Shown in pieces: positions 7,212 to 12,936 of a DNA stretch of 12,936 bases (its first letter is position 1; each line of letters opens with the position of its first letter). Made by a program: the position numbers and the translations under genes. The notes under the pieces are model-generated. The model was not told where the DNA came from and ran no database searches. It worked only from the letters and a program-made list of their open reading frames with translations. The stretch is from Candidatus Avimonoglobus intestinipullorum (GTDB lineage Bacteria; Bacillota; Clostridia; UBA1381), in contig DVND01000097.1 in NCBI GenBank assembly GCA_018714645.1, positions 1-12,936 of the forward strand, read 5' to 3'.

Positions 7212-8472
7212 ATTGTGCAACCTCTTCATATAAAAATTCCAGACTCTGCCCCCACAGCGTTGTATTACGCAGCACATCCCGCAGCGGCGCCGTGCGGATG
7301 ATATCGATCAATGCAGGATCATCCTTCGGTTCGCCCACACGGTAAAAGCGCAGCAGCATCGCAAACGCGAACACCAGATGCTCGGGGAACTTTGCAAACC
7401 GCCGCTGGTATTCCAAAATAGACGGCAAAACACGCACGCGGAATTTGCTGATGGAGTTCAGCGCAATCGATGTCAAATAGTGCTTGATATACGGATTCGC
7501 AAACCGCACCAACACATTTTCTGCATAATCTTTCAATTCCGCCTCCGGCAAATCCAGTGTGGGGATGATTTCTTCAAAAATACAATCCTGCAGGAACTGC
7601 CCCATTTTCGGATCATCCACGCATTCCTTCACCGTCTCAAAGCCATTTAACAAAGCATACGGCACCAAAGAAGTATGCGCCCCGTTCAAAATGCGCACCT
7701 TGCGCGTGCGGTACCGTTCCAAATCCGCTGTTACAATCACATTCAGCCCGGCCTTGTCAAAGGGCAGTTCCTGCAACAGCGCCTGCGGCCCTTCAATCAC
7801 CCACAGATGGAAATATTCCGAAGTATCGATCATGCGGTCCGGGAATTCTGTCTCAATTTCTTCATCCTTTGGATACCCCGTCACAATGCGGTCTACCAGC
7901 GTATTGCAGAACACATTTTCCCGCTCTACCCAATCGATAAATTCCGCAGGATATCCCCACTCTTTCGCATACTGCAGCACAATGCGCCGCAGGTTTTCCC
8001 CGTTTTTGTCGATCAGTTCACAGGGCAGAAATACAAAGCCCGGGAGCCCTAAGTCGAACCGCCGCTTTAACAGCACCGCCACCTTTGCGGGAAAGGATTC
8101 CGGCGGCATATCCTCCGGCCGGTCCCCTTCGCGATATGCAATCCCAGCTTCTGTCGTGTTGGACACCACAAACCGGTAGGATGGATCCTCCGCCAGCGCC
8201 AGATACTGGTCAAACGCGTCATAGGGCTTTACGCAGTTTGCAATCACATCAATGATGCGTTTCTCCATCCCTTCCGCTCCGCGCATGATCAACGTGTACC
8301 TGCCGTTCTGGGCGGCAAGCACGTCGCACAGCCCCTCCCGGATGGGCTGTACAACCGTCACCTTGCCGCAAAAATCCGTTTTTTCATTCAAAATCTGGAT
8401 CATCCAATCTACGAATGCGCGCAGGAATCCGCCCTCGCCGAATTGAATGATATTTGTTTCTGTTGTACTCAT
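7198..8472 (-). CDS. uxaB: Tagaturonate reductase (altronate oxidoreductase) UxaB
   Basis: This NAD-dependent member of the polyol-specific long-chain dehydrogenase (mannitol dehydrogenase) family reduces D-tagaturonate to D-altronate, the second step of galacturonate catabolism. The Rossmann start is IIQFGEGGFLRAFVDW (8-23). SNTTEAGI (104-111), PCELIDKNG (150-158) and DRIVTGYP (194-201) are typical of UxaB. The catalytic Lys-x4-Asn-x2-His triad is seen as K258, N263 and H266 in KVRILNGAHTSLVPYA. At 424 residues it is clearly shorter than E. coli UxaB (about 480); the shortening is in the C-terminal helical domain, where the frame stops soon after LWGQSLEFL. The start ATG overlaps the lplD stop in ATGA and has GAAGGAG eight bases before it. 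The mannonate enzyme UxuB is related, but the pairing with uxaA and the FGEGGFLRAF signature favour UxaB. Confidence 0.94.
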   Translation of the reverse strand: MSTTETNIIQFGEGGFLRAFVDWMIQILNEKTDFCGKVTVVQPIREGLCDVLAAQNGRYTLIMRGAEGMEKRIIDVIANCVKPYDAFDQYLALAEDPSYRFVVSNTTEAGIAYREGDRPEDMPPESFPAKVAVLLKRRFDLGLPGFVFLPCELIDKNGENLRRIVLQYAKEWGYPAEFIDWVERENVFCNTLVDRIVTGYPKDEEIETEFPDRMIDTSEYFHLWVIEGPQALLQELPFDKAGLNVIVTADLERYRTRKVRILNGAHTSLVPYALLNGFETVKECVDDPKMGQFLQDCIFEEIIPTLDLPEAELKDYAENVLVRFANPYIKHYLTSIALNSISKFRVRVLPSILEYQRRFAKFPEHLVFAFAMLLRFYRVGEPKDDPALIDIIRTAPLRDVLRNTTLWGQSLEFLYEEVAQYENS

Positions 8473-9866
8473 ACGTTGTACTCCTTCAGATAAGCCTTTG
8501 TGCCCTGTACCATCTCATCATAAAGCTTGCGCGCATCATCAAAGCCAATTGTCACCAACTGGTCATTCAGGAACGAAATAAACGCTTTTTCAATATCGCG
8601 CTCCATAGCGGCTTCCACCGTATTTTCCTGATTGGAAACCGTCGCCTCCATGATGCCCAAAATGCCCTGGGGCACATTGCCCGCAAATACCGGGCGCACG
8701 GAATTAGAAGTGAACCGCGCGTTGGTTTCTACAACAGCGCCAAGCGGCAGATTCGGAACCTGGCCATAATTCGGCATATTTACATTCGTCACCAAATCCT
8801 CCAACCCAAGGATTGCTTTGATTTGATGCACCCCTTCTTCACCGGAAGGCGTCATTTCAAAAGGCTTCTCCCCTTCCCGCAGCTGGCGGCTCTGCTCCAG
8901 GCGGTTCTTCAAATCCTCTTTTCTCCAAGACACGCTCGTCAAGCCAAAATGCCATTCTTTTACAGTTTCCGGGTCTTTCAGGTACCATTTCCCGGGGCAG
9001 AATTCAGCCAAATGCCGGTCGCCCGCCGCCGCAATGGCGCCGTAACGCAGGAATAAATCCATTTTGATTTTTCCCGAAGATATAAATGGATTCGTTTCCC
9101 ATGTATCCTTTACACCGGGAGCAGCCGGCGCGCCGCTTTCATGATATTTTTCACAATATTTCCGATAAACCGGGAAAATATCGATGTCACGGTATGTCGC
9201 TTCCGTCAGCCATGTAAAGTGGTTGATGCCCACCACATTGACCTTAATCTCATTCCGTTTGATATCCTTAATGCCAAGCTCTGCATCCAGCACCCGCGCC
9301 AGGAATTCCTGGGTTCCAAACACTTCGTGGCAGCAGCCGAAGGCTTTAATCTGCGGGAATGCCTTGTACAGCGTGCGCACGCACATCGTCATCGGGTTTG
9401 TATAGTTGATAACCCATGCATCCGGGCAGTTATCGCGCACTGCATACGCAATCTCCTCGATCATCGGAAGGCAGCGCAGCGCACGGATGGTTCCCCCCGG
9501 GCCTGCCGTATCGCCGACAGACTGATAAATCCCATACTTTTCAGGCGCATGTACGTCCACCGCCATCTCGTCAAAGGTTCCCGGCAGGATAGAAATAACG
9601 ACAAAATCCGCATCCTTCGTCGCCTCCGCCAAAGTCGCCGCAGTCACATAACGGAAATTGTCCGCACCGCCTTCCGCATTTTTGATATTGTTTCCAATGA
9701 TTTCATTGTGCTTTGCCGCCTCCGGATCAATGTCATACAGGCACACCGTACCTGACAACGCCGGCTCCAGCGCCAAATCGCTCATCAGCTTCCACGCCCA
9801 GCCTCTGGAACCGCCCCCAATGTAGGCAATTTTCAAATTTTCCGCTTTTCCGTTGTTATAATTCAT
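8469..9866 (-). CDS. lplD: GH4 alpha-galacturonidase (LplD-like)
   Basis: This 465-residue GH4 enzyme would cleave alpha-linked galacturonate from short oligogalacturonides by the NAD- and Mn-dependent redox-elimination mechanism of the family. The NAD-binding start IAYIGGGSRGW is at 13-23, NYTNPM at 154-159, the active-site CHEV at 179-182, GINHFTW with a metal-ligand His at 213-219, and GDRHLAEF at 282-289. The CHEV motif was described as marking alpha-galacturonidases, including Bacillus subtilis LplD, within GH4; downstream uxaB and uxaA agree. Older annotation would call it alpha-glucosidase/alpha-galactosidase. The frame extends upstream to 9896, but AGGAGGG (9880-9874) precedes the ATG at 9866-9864, so that start is used. 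It lacks a signal peptide and is cytoplasmic. It is first in the operon and divergent from the araC-type regulator. No transporter gene accompanies it here. Confidence 0.93.
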   Translation of the reverse strand: MNYNNGKAENLKIAYIGGGSRGWAWKLMSDLALEPALSGTVCLYDIDPEAAKHNEIIGNNIKNAEGGADNFRYVTAATLAEATKDADFVVISILPGTFDEMAVDVHAPEKYGIYQSVGDTAGPGGTIRALRCLPMIEEIAYAVRDNCPDAWVINYTNPMTMCVRTLYKAFPQIKAFGCCHEVFGTQEFLARVLDAELGIKDIKRNEIKVNVVGINHFTWLTEATYRDIDIFPVYRKYCEKYHESGAPAAPGVKDTWETNPFISSGKIKMDLFLRYGAIAAAGDRHLAEFCPGKWYLKDPETVKEWHFGLTSVSWRKEDLKNRLEQSRQLREGEKPFEMTPSGEEGVHQIKAILGLEDLVTNVNMPNYGQVPNLPLGAVVETNARFTSNSVRPVFAGNVPQGILGIMEATVSNQENTVEAAMERDIEKAFISFLNDQLVTIGFDDARKLYDEMVQGTKAYLKEYNV

Positions 9867-9894
9867 AAAAATTCCCTCCTTTATTGATACTTCC

Positions 9895-9938
9895 ACTATA
9901 CAACCAAATATTGAAGTTTTCCTTTATTATTTTATCAA
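9895..9938 (-). promoter_or_regulatory. Candidate promoter region of the lplD-uxaB-uxaA operon
   Basis: Two minus-strand options are visible. One is TTGATA (9938-9933, 5 of 6) and TTCAAT (9915-9910, 4 of 6), 17 bases apart. The other is TATAGT (9900-9895, 5 of 6) with no recognisable -35 at the right distance. Neither is strong, which would suit a promoter needing an activator such as the divergent AraC-family protein. Confidence 0.4.
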
Positions 9939-9972
9939 CTTTCAGAAAAATCTTTGAATTTTGGCTTGAATT
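9911..9972 (+). repeat. TTGAA repeats in the lplD/araC intergenic region, possible regulator half-sites
   Basis: TTGAA occurs at 9911-9915, and TTGAATT at 9954-9960 and again at 9966-9972, the last two 12 bp apart in the same orientation. The last copy overlaps the candidate -35 of the araC-type gene, and the first overlaps a candidate -10 of the lplD operon. AraC-family proteins usually bind direct repeats, so these are plausible sites. The region is AT-rich, so chance recurrence is a real alternative. Confidence 0.3.
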
Positions 9973-9993
9973 ATAATTTTAAACTGTTATAAT
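9966..9993 (+). promoter_or_regulatory. Promoter of the AraC-family regulator gene
   Basis: TTGAAT (9966-9971, 4 of 6) and a perfect TATAAT (9988-9993) are 16 bases apart, with TGT just before the -10. The transcript would start near 10000, very close to the ribosome binding site AAAGGGG (10002-10008), so the leader is short. Confidence 0.55.
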
Positions 9994-10016
9994 AAAGAAA
10001 GAAAGGGGCGCCATAT

Positions 10017-10817
10017 ATGGAAGATCGAATCAAAGACGCAATATTTTATAACCACTCCAAAGTCTCGCGGCTTCTTTCCATGGAGGAATTGCATTACCAT
10101 AACCATTACGAGCTCTATTACCTGCTGTCGGGAATGCGCACCTATTTCATCGAAAGCCGCATCGTACAGGTGCAGCCGGGGGATATCGTGCTGATTCCCA
10201 GCGGCGTGCTGCACCGGACAACCTATGCTTCTTCCGGCGGCCATGAACGCCTGCTGATTAATTTTAAAGACGACGGTTCTTATAAAGAGGCCCTCTCCTG
10301 CTTCAGCCGTTCCCTGATTTCCATTCCGCAAATCAACCGCCGGCAGGTGGAGGACTTGTTTTTAAACATCGAGCGGGAATATACAAACGGCGGGCAATTC
10401 AGTCAGAACCTCATCAAATGCTATTTGTATGAATTGCTGGTAACCCTCTGCCGTATCGGGGAACAGATGGAAGAAGCGCCTGCGGGATCGGAGCAAGTCC
10501 GCATCATCAAAGAAGCGGCGGAATACATGAATTCCCATTGGGACCGTGATCTCACGCTGCAGCATATGGCGGGACGCGCAGCAATGAGCGCGGGCTATTT
10601 TTCCAAGCTGTTTAAACGTGTGACGGGCTGTAATTTTATCGAATACTTGACCCACATACGCATCATGAATGCCTGCCGGCTCCTGTCTGAGACCGCATTG
10701 CCTATCACAGAGATCGCCGCCAAGGCGGGCTTTAATGACAGCAATTACTTTTCCACTGTATTCAAGCGCATTAAAGGAATTACCCCCGTCAAATTCCGCC
10801 GTTCTTCCCAAAGCTAA
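10017..10817 (+). CDS. AraC-family transcriptional regulator with cupin sensor domain
   Basis: This 266-residue protein has an N-terminal cupin-like ligand domain, with HYHNHYELYYLLSG at 26-39 and QPGDIVLIPSGVLH at 53-66. A helical linker follows, then a C-terminal AraC/XylS DNA-binding domain with two helix-turn-helix units: DLTLQHMAGRAAMSAGYFSKLFK (from 178) and LPITEIAAKAGFNDSNYFSTVFKR (from 228), closing with GITPVKFR (254-261). The start is supported by AAAGGGG eight bases before the ATG. It is divergent from lplD with a 150-base gap and is the only regulator in the window, so it probably activates lplD-uxaB-uxaA in response to galacturonate or a breakdown product. That role is inferred from position, and the ligand cannot be read from the sequence. 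It ends at a strong terminator. Confidence 0.93.
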   Translation: MEDRIKDAIFYNHSKVSRLLSMEELHYHNHYELYYLLSGMRTYFIESRIVQVQPGDIVLIPSGVLHRTTYASSGGHERLLINFKDDGSYKEALSCFSRSLISIPQINRRQVEDLFLNIEREYTNGGQFSQNLIKCYLYELLVTLCRIGEQMEEAPAGSEQVRIIKEAAEYMNSHWDRDLTLQHMAGRAAMSAGYFSKLFKRVTGCNFIEYLTHIRIMNACRLLSETALPITEIAAKAGFNDSNYFSTVFKRIKGITPVKFRRSSQS

Positions 10818-10843
10818 AAAAGAACCCTTTAGGGTTCTTTTTT
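10816..10843. terminator. Bidirectional intrinsic terminator overlapping two stop codons
   Basis: AAAAAAGAACCCT (10816-10828) pairs perfectly with AGGGTTCTTTTTT (10831-10843), with T-runs on both strands. The araC-type gene's TAA (10815-10817) overlaps the left end, and the converging membrane-protein gene's TAA (10831-10829) lies at the loop. One element therefore ends both transcripts. Confidence 0.93.
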
Positions 10844-12904
10844 GATACAAATCACCGGACGAACGCCGCTTTGACGGTTTGCGTCCTTTCTGAGCACAAA
10901 GCCGTCCGGCTCCACCTGCCGCACCATGGCGCCCTCGGCGGCATATGGTGTCGAAAGCCAGAACGCGCCGCCCACGCGCCCGCGTATTTCGGTAACCTGT
11001 TCAATTGTGGGCAAATATACCAAATCCTCTGTGGTATAGAAATATGCCGTATCTGCCAAATCAGCGCTGTGCTGCGGGACCGGCGTCCAGAAATGGAGAT
11101 GGTTGCCGCCCTCCGCCAATGCCTGATTGGGCGCGGATAACAGCATCCGCTGGCGCACCGGCACAAGCCGTTCCCGTTCTTCCGCCGAAAACGCCTGCAA
11201 AAAATCCGTATTCAGCCATTCCCGGATATCCGCATCCCGCCATAGGTTATTCCCATATACCCCTTCCCCGTCAAATTCCATTTCGGTCAGGATTTCATTG
11301 GAAATCAATTGCACTGTTCCGTCCCCTTCGTCAGAAACCACGTCCCATTGGATCGGTTTGCCATCCCAGGCGCCAAATTCCATGGTCTGCGGCGGCTTCT
11401 TATAAACCGCGCCTGTAACCAGCACTGCCGCCGCTAAAACCACGCCGCCGGAAATCCGCTTATGCGCCCAAACCGTTTTCCAGTTGAACGCGCACCACAA
11501 TAATCCCCATACCAGCAGGATGTCAAACAATTGTATAAATAAAAACATGTGCTTCGCCAAATCCGCCTCGCCATTGCCGATAATCTGCACGGCAAGATTG
11601 ATCCATAATGCCGCCATCAATAACAGCAGAAACACGCGCGGCAGCAGCTTATCCGCATCCTTCCCCGCCCGAAAAACCGCAAATAGGACGGCAATGCTGA
11701 ACAACAGCAAAAACGGCAGTACAATGACAGGCGTATACAGCACATTTGAATACACCCGCAGATTACTCCACCCGCTCCAACGGTTTGTCTGTTCCACCCG
11801 GTAAACCGATGACGTCCCCAAATAGGTGGGGCGGATATGCGCGCTGTTTTCGATTGCGATGGCCAGTTTTTGTGTCAGGCGCACCGGATGCGCCAAATAA
11901 AACGCCGCAACCTTAAATTTGCTGATCTGTTCATGAAACCCGCTCTCAAAAGCCTCTCCCGACACATCGATGGGATACTCCGGCATGTACGCGTTGGTAT
12001 TTGCCAGCACGGCATATTCCGGATTCAGCCCCAGCTCCTCCAAATCCTCCTCCGGCGTATCCGAATCCTTGAGGATGCCGTAAAACACGGCTTGGTAATT
12101 GGTATCGCGGTCCATCCAGTCCGGGATATCCGCATACAGCAGCGCGCAGGCTACCACCGATGCCGCCACCAGCCCGCCCAATACGCAGCGATATCCTTTT
12201 CCATGCTCCTTGCATAGCAAGAGGAGCATGGACACCGCCGTCAGGAGGGCGGTGGGGATATTCACCAGCTTCGCGCCCGCGAACAGGTATAAGTACAAAA
12301 AAAACAGGACCAGTTTCCCATAGCTTTTAGGGGTGCGGATCAGATGCAGCGCCAGCGCACATAGCATAAACACTGAAACATACTGCAGCGCCTCCCCGAA
12401 AAAGGAGTTAAAATACAGCAAATATCCGGCGTCGCAAAAAAAGAACAATACAACCCCCGCAATGACGATCTGCTGCCAGATTTTTTTAAAATACGCCGCC
12501 AGAAAATACACGCCGTGGGCAAACATGAACACATAAATTACAGCCAGCCAGAGAATATTATAATGGTTGACATTTTGCTGCGTCACCTTATTGTAGAAGA
12601 AGTTCAGTACCTTTGAAAACCGCACAACCTCCTGATGGGGCGACGTGTAGAACCCATCCCCGCCGGAATGGAATAAGGATTTCAGTTGTTGGAAAAATCC
12701 CGTTCCGGTGACTTCCATATTATAATATTGGCGGAACATGTATGTGTTGTTTTCCGCTTCCAGATACGTAATGCGGTTTTCTTCCATCACGCGCCTGTAA
12801 TCGCCGTTGTCCGCCAGCCCAATATTGTTCCCCCAATAAAGTACAATCAGACAAGCCAGCGCTGAAACCGCTGCAATTACCACTGCTGTAAGTTTCGTTT
12901 TCAT
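10829..12904 (-). CDS. Polytopic membrane protein, putative GT-C glycosyltransferase fused to a DUF6273-like domain
   Basis: This 691-residue protein begins with a membrane helix (about 5-24) followed by an acidic loop, NNIGLADNGDYRRVM (26-40), like the first external loop of GT-C transferases such as clostridial WsfD-type proteins. Further hydrophobic segments lie near 115-137, 143-163, 170-189, 196-231 (probably two), 238-258, 391-411, 420-442, 450-475 and 484-501, about eleven in all. A loop of about 130 residues (259-390) separates the two groups. After the last helix, residues 509-688 resemble DUF6273: IQWDVV (518-523), VQLISNEIL (531-539), LWRDADIREWLNTDFLQAFS (554-573), AFWLSTPY (647-654) and GVRPVICI (680-687). 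This part should lie outside the cell. The start is ATG 12904-12902, preceded by GGAGG (12916-12912); an in-frame ATG at 12922 sits upstream of that site and was not used. A role in cell-surface glycan assembly is likely; donor and acceptor are unknown. Confidence 0.85.
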   Translation of the reverse strand: MKTKLTAVVIAAVSALACLIVLYWGNNIGLADNGDYRRVMEENRITYLEAENNTYMFRQYYNMEVTGTGFFQQLKSLFHSGGDGFYTSPHQEVVRFSKVLNFFYNKVTQQNVNHYNILWLAVIYVFMFAHGVYFLAAYFKKIWQQIVIAGVVLFFFCDAGYLLYFNSFFGEALQYVSVFMLCALALHLIRTPKSYGKLVLFFLYLYLFAGAKLVNIPTALLTAVSMLLLLCKEHGKGYRCVLGGLVAASVVACALLYADIPDWMDRDTNYQAVFYGILKDSDTPEEDLEELGLNPEYAVLANTNAYMPEYPIDVSGEAFESGFHEQISKFKVAAFYLAHPVRLTQKLAIAIENSAHIRPTYLGTSSVYRVEQTNRWSGWSNLRVYSNVLYTPVIVLPFLLLFSIAVLFAVFRAGKDADKLLPRVFLLLLMAALWINLAVQIIGNGEADLAKHMFLFIQLFDILLVWGLLWCAFNWKTVWAHKRISGGVVLAAAVLVTGAVYKKPPQTMEFGAWDGKPIQWDVVSDEGDGTVQLISNEILTEMEFDGEGVYGNNLWRDADIREWLNTDFLQAFSAEERERLVPVRQRMLLSAPNQALAEGGNHLHFWTPVPQHSADLADTAYFYTTEDLVYLPTIEQVTEIRGRVGGAFWLSTPYAAEGAMVRQVEPDGFVLRKDANRQSGVRPVICIKKEP
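12200..12254 (-). repeat. Two adjacent perfect inverted repeats inside the membrane-protein gene
   Basis: TCCATGCTCCT (12200-12210) is the exact reverse complement of AGGAGCATGGA (12222-12232), with an 11-base loop. Directly next to it, CACCGCC (12233-12239) is the exact reverse complement of GGCGGTG (12248-12254), with an eight-base loop. In the mRNA the GC-rich hairpin comes first. They encode about residues 217-235, the end of a membrane helix and the following turn. Confidence 0.6.
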
Positions 12905-12929
12905 GCCGCCACCTCCATCCATCCTTTTT

Positions 12930-12935
12930 AGTATA
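12930..12935 (-). promoter_or_regulatory. Candidate -10 element of the membrane-protein gene
   Basis: On the minus strand TATACT (12935-12930, 5 of 6) lies 25 bases before the ATG, leaving room for a short leader with the ribosome binding site. The -35 would lie beyond the window edge, so the promoter cannot be confirmed. Confidence 0.4.
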
Positions 12936-12936
12936 T

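Noticed and set aside
7212..7277. Twenty-two-residue extension of UxaA
   Set aside because: It would enlarge the overlap with uxaB to 80 bp, and UxaA homologues begin close to MKIHERDNV.
9867..10016. CcpA (cre) site controlling the galacturonide operon
   Set aside because: The gap has almost no CG dinucleotide apart from GGCGCC near the araC-type start, so no cre-like match exists.
1..12936. tRNA, rRNA, CRISPR arrays, insertion sequences and prophage or defence genes
   Set aside because: I saw no cloverleaf pattern, no regularly spaced repeats, no transposase or integrase frames and no terminal inverted repeats around any gene.

Overview
The window looks like chromosomal DNA of an anaerobic, plant-polysaccharide-using Clostridia-type member of the Bacillota. 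This is inferred from purine-rich AGGAGG-like ribosome binding sites, intrinsic terminators with long A/T flanks, a RecD2-type helicase, and genes whose closest remembered relatives (lplD, uxaA, uxaB) are Bacillus or clostridial. No taxonomic marker is present, so genus cannot be given. It carries eight protein genes, densely packed with no gap above 160 bases. I saw no RNA gene, CRISPR array, transposase or prophage gene.

Left part (1-5125, all minus strand). A glycoside hydrolase family 39 gene runs off the left edge at its 3' end. Its own promoter region carries a near-perfect 25-bp palindrome that looks like a repressor operator. Upstream lies a tightly coupled pair: an Orn/Lys/Arg-decarboxylase-family PLP enzyme followed, one base after its stop codon, by the DNA helicase recD2. 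The PLP gene is divergent from a small nitroreductase (5257-5814, plus strand), and the two have back-to-back promoters.

Middle part (5817-10843) is a galacturonide-use locus. The minus-strand operon lplD-uxaB-uxaA has overlapping genes (4 bp and 14 bp). It encodes a GH4 enzyme with the CHEV motif of alpha-galacturonidases, tagaturonate reductase and altronate dehydratase. Together these would release galacturonate from oligogalacturonides and take tagaturonate to 2-keto-3-deoxygluconate. The isomerase (uxaC), kdgK, kdgA and a transporter are not here. A divergent AraC-family regulator (10017-10817) is the likely controller. The locus is bounded by two strong bidirectional terminators that overlap the stop codons of the converging genes.

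Right part (10829-12904, minus strand) is one gene for a roughly 11-helix membrane protein resembling GT-C glycosyltransferases, fused to a C-terminal DUF6273-like domain that should lie outside the cell. It is the least understood gene here. Its coding sequence holds two adjacent perfect hairpins.

The best leads are the GT-C/DUF6273 fusion, the GH39 operator palindrome and the compact lplD-uxaB-uxaA/araC module. I found no clear sign of a wholly new defence or mobile system.
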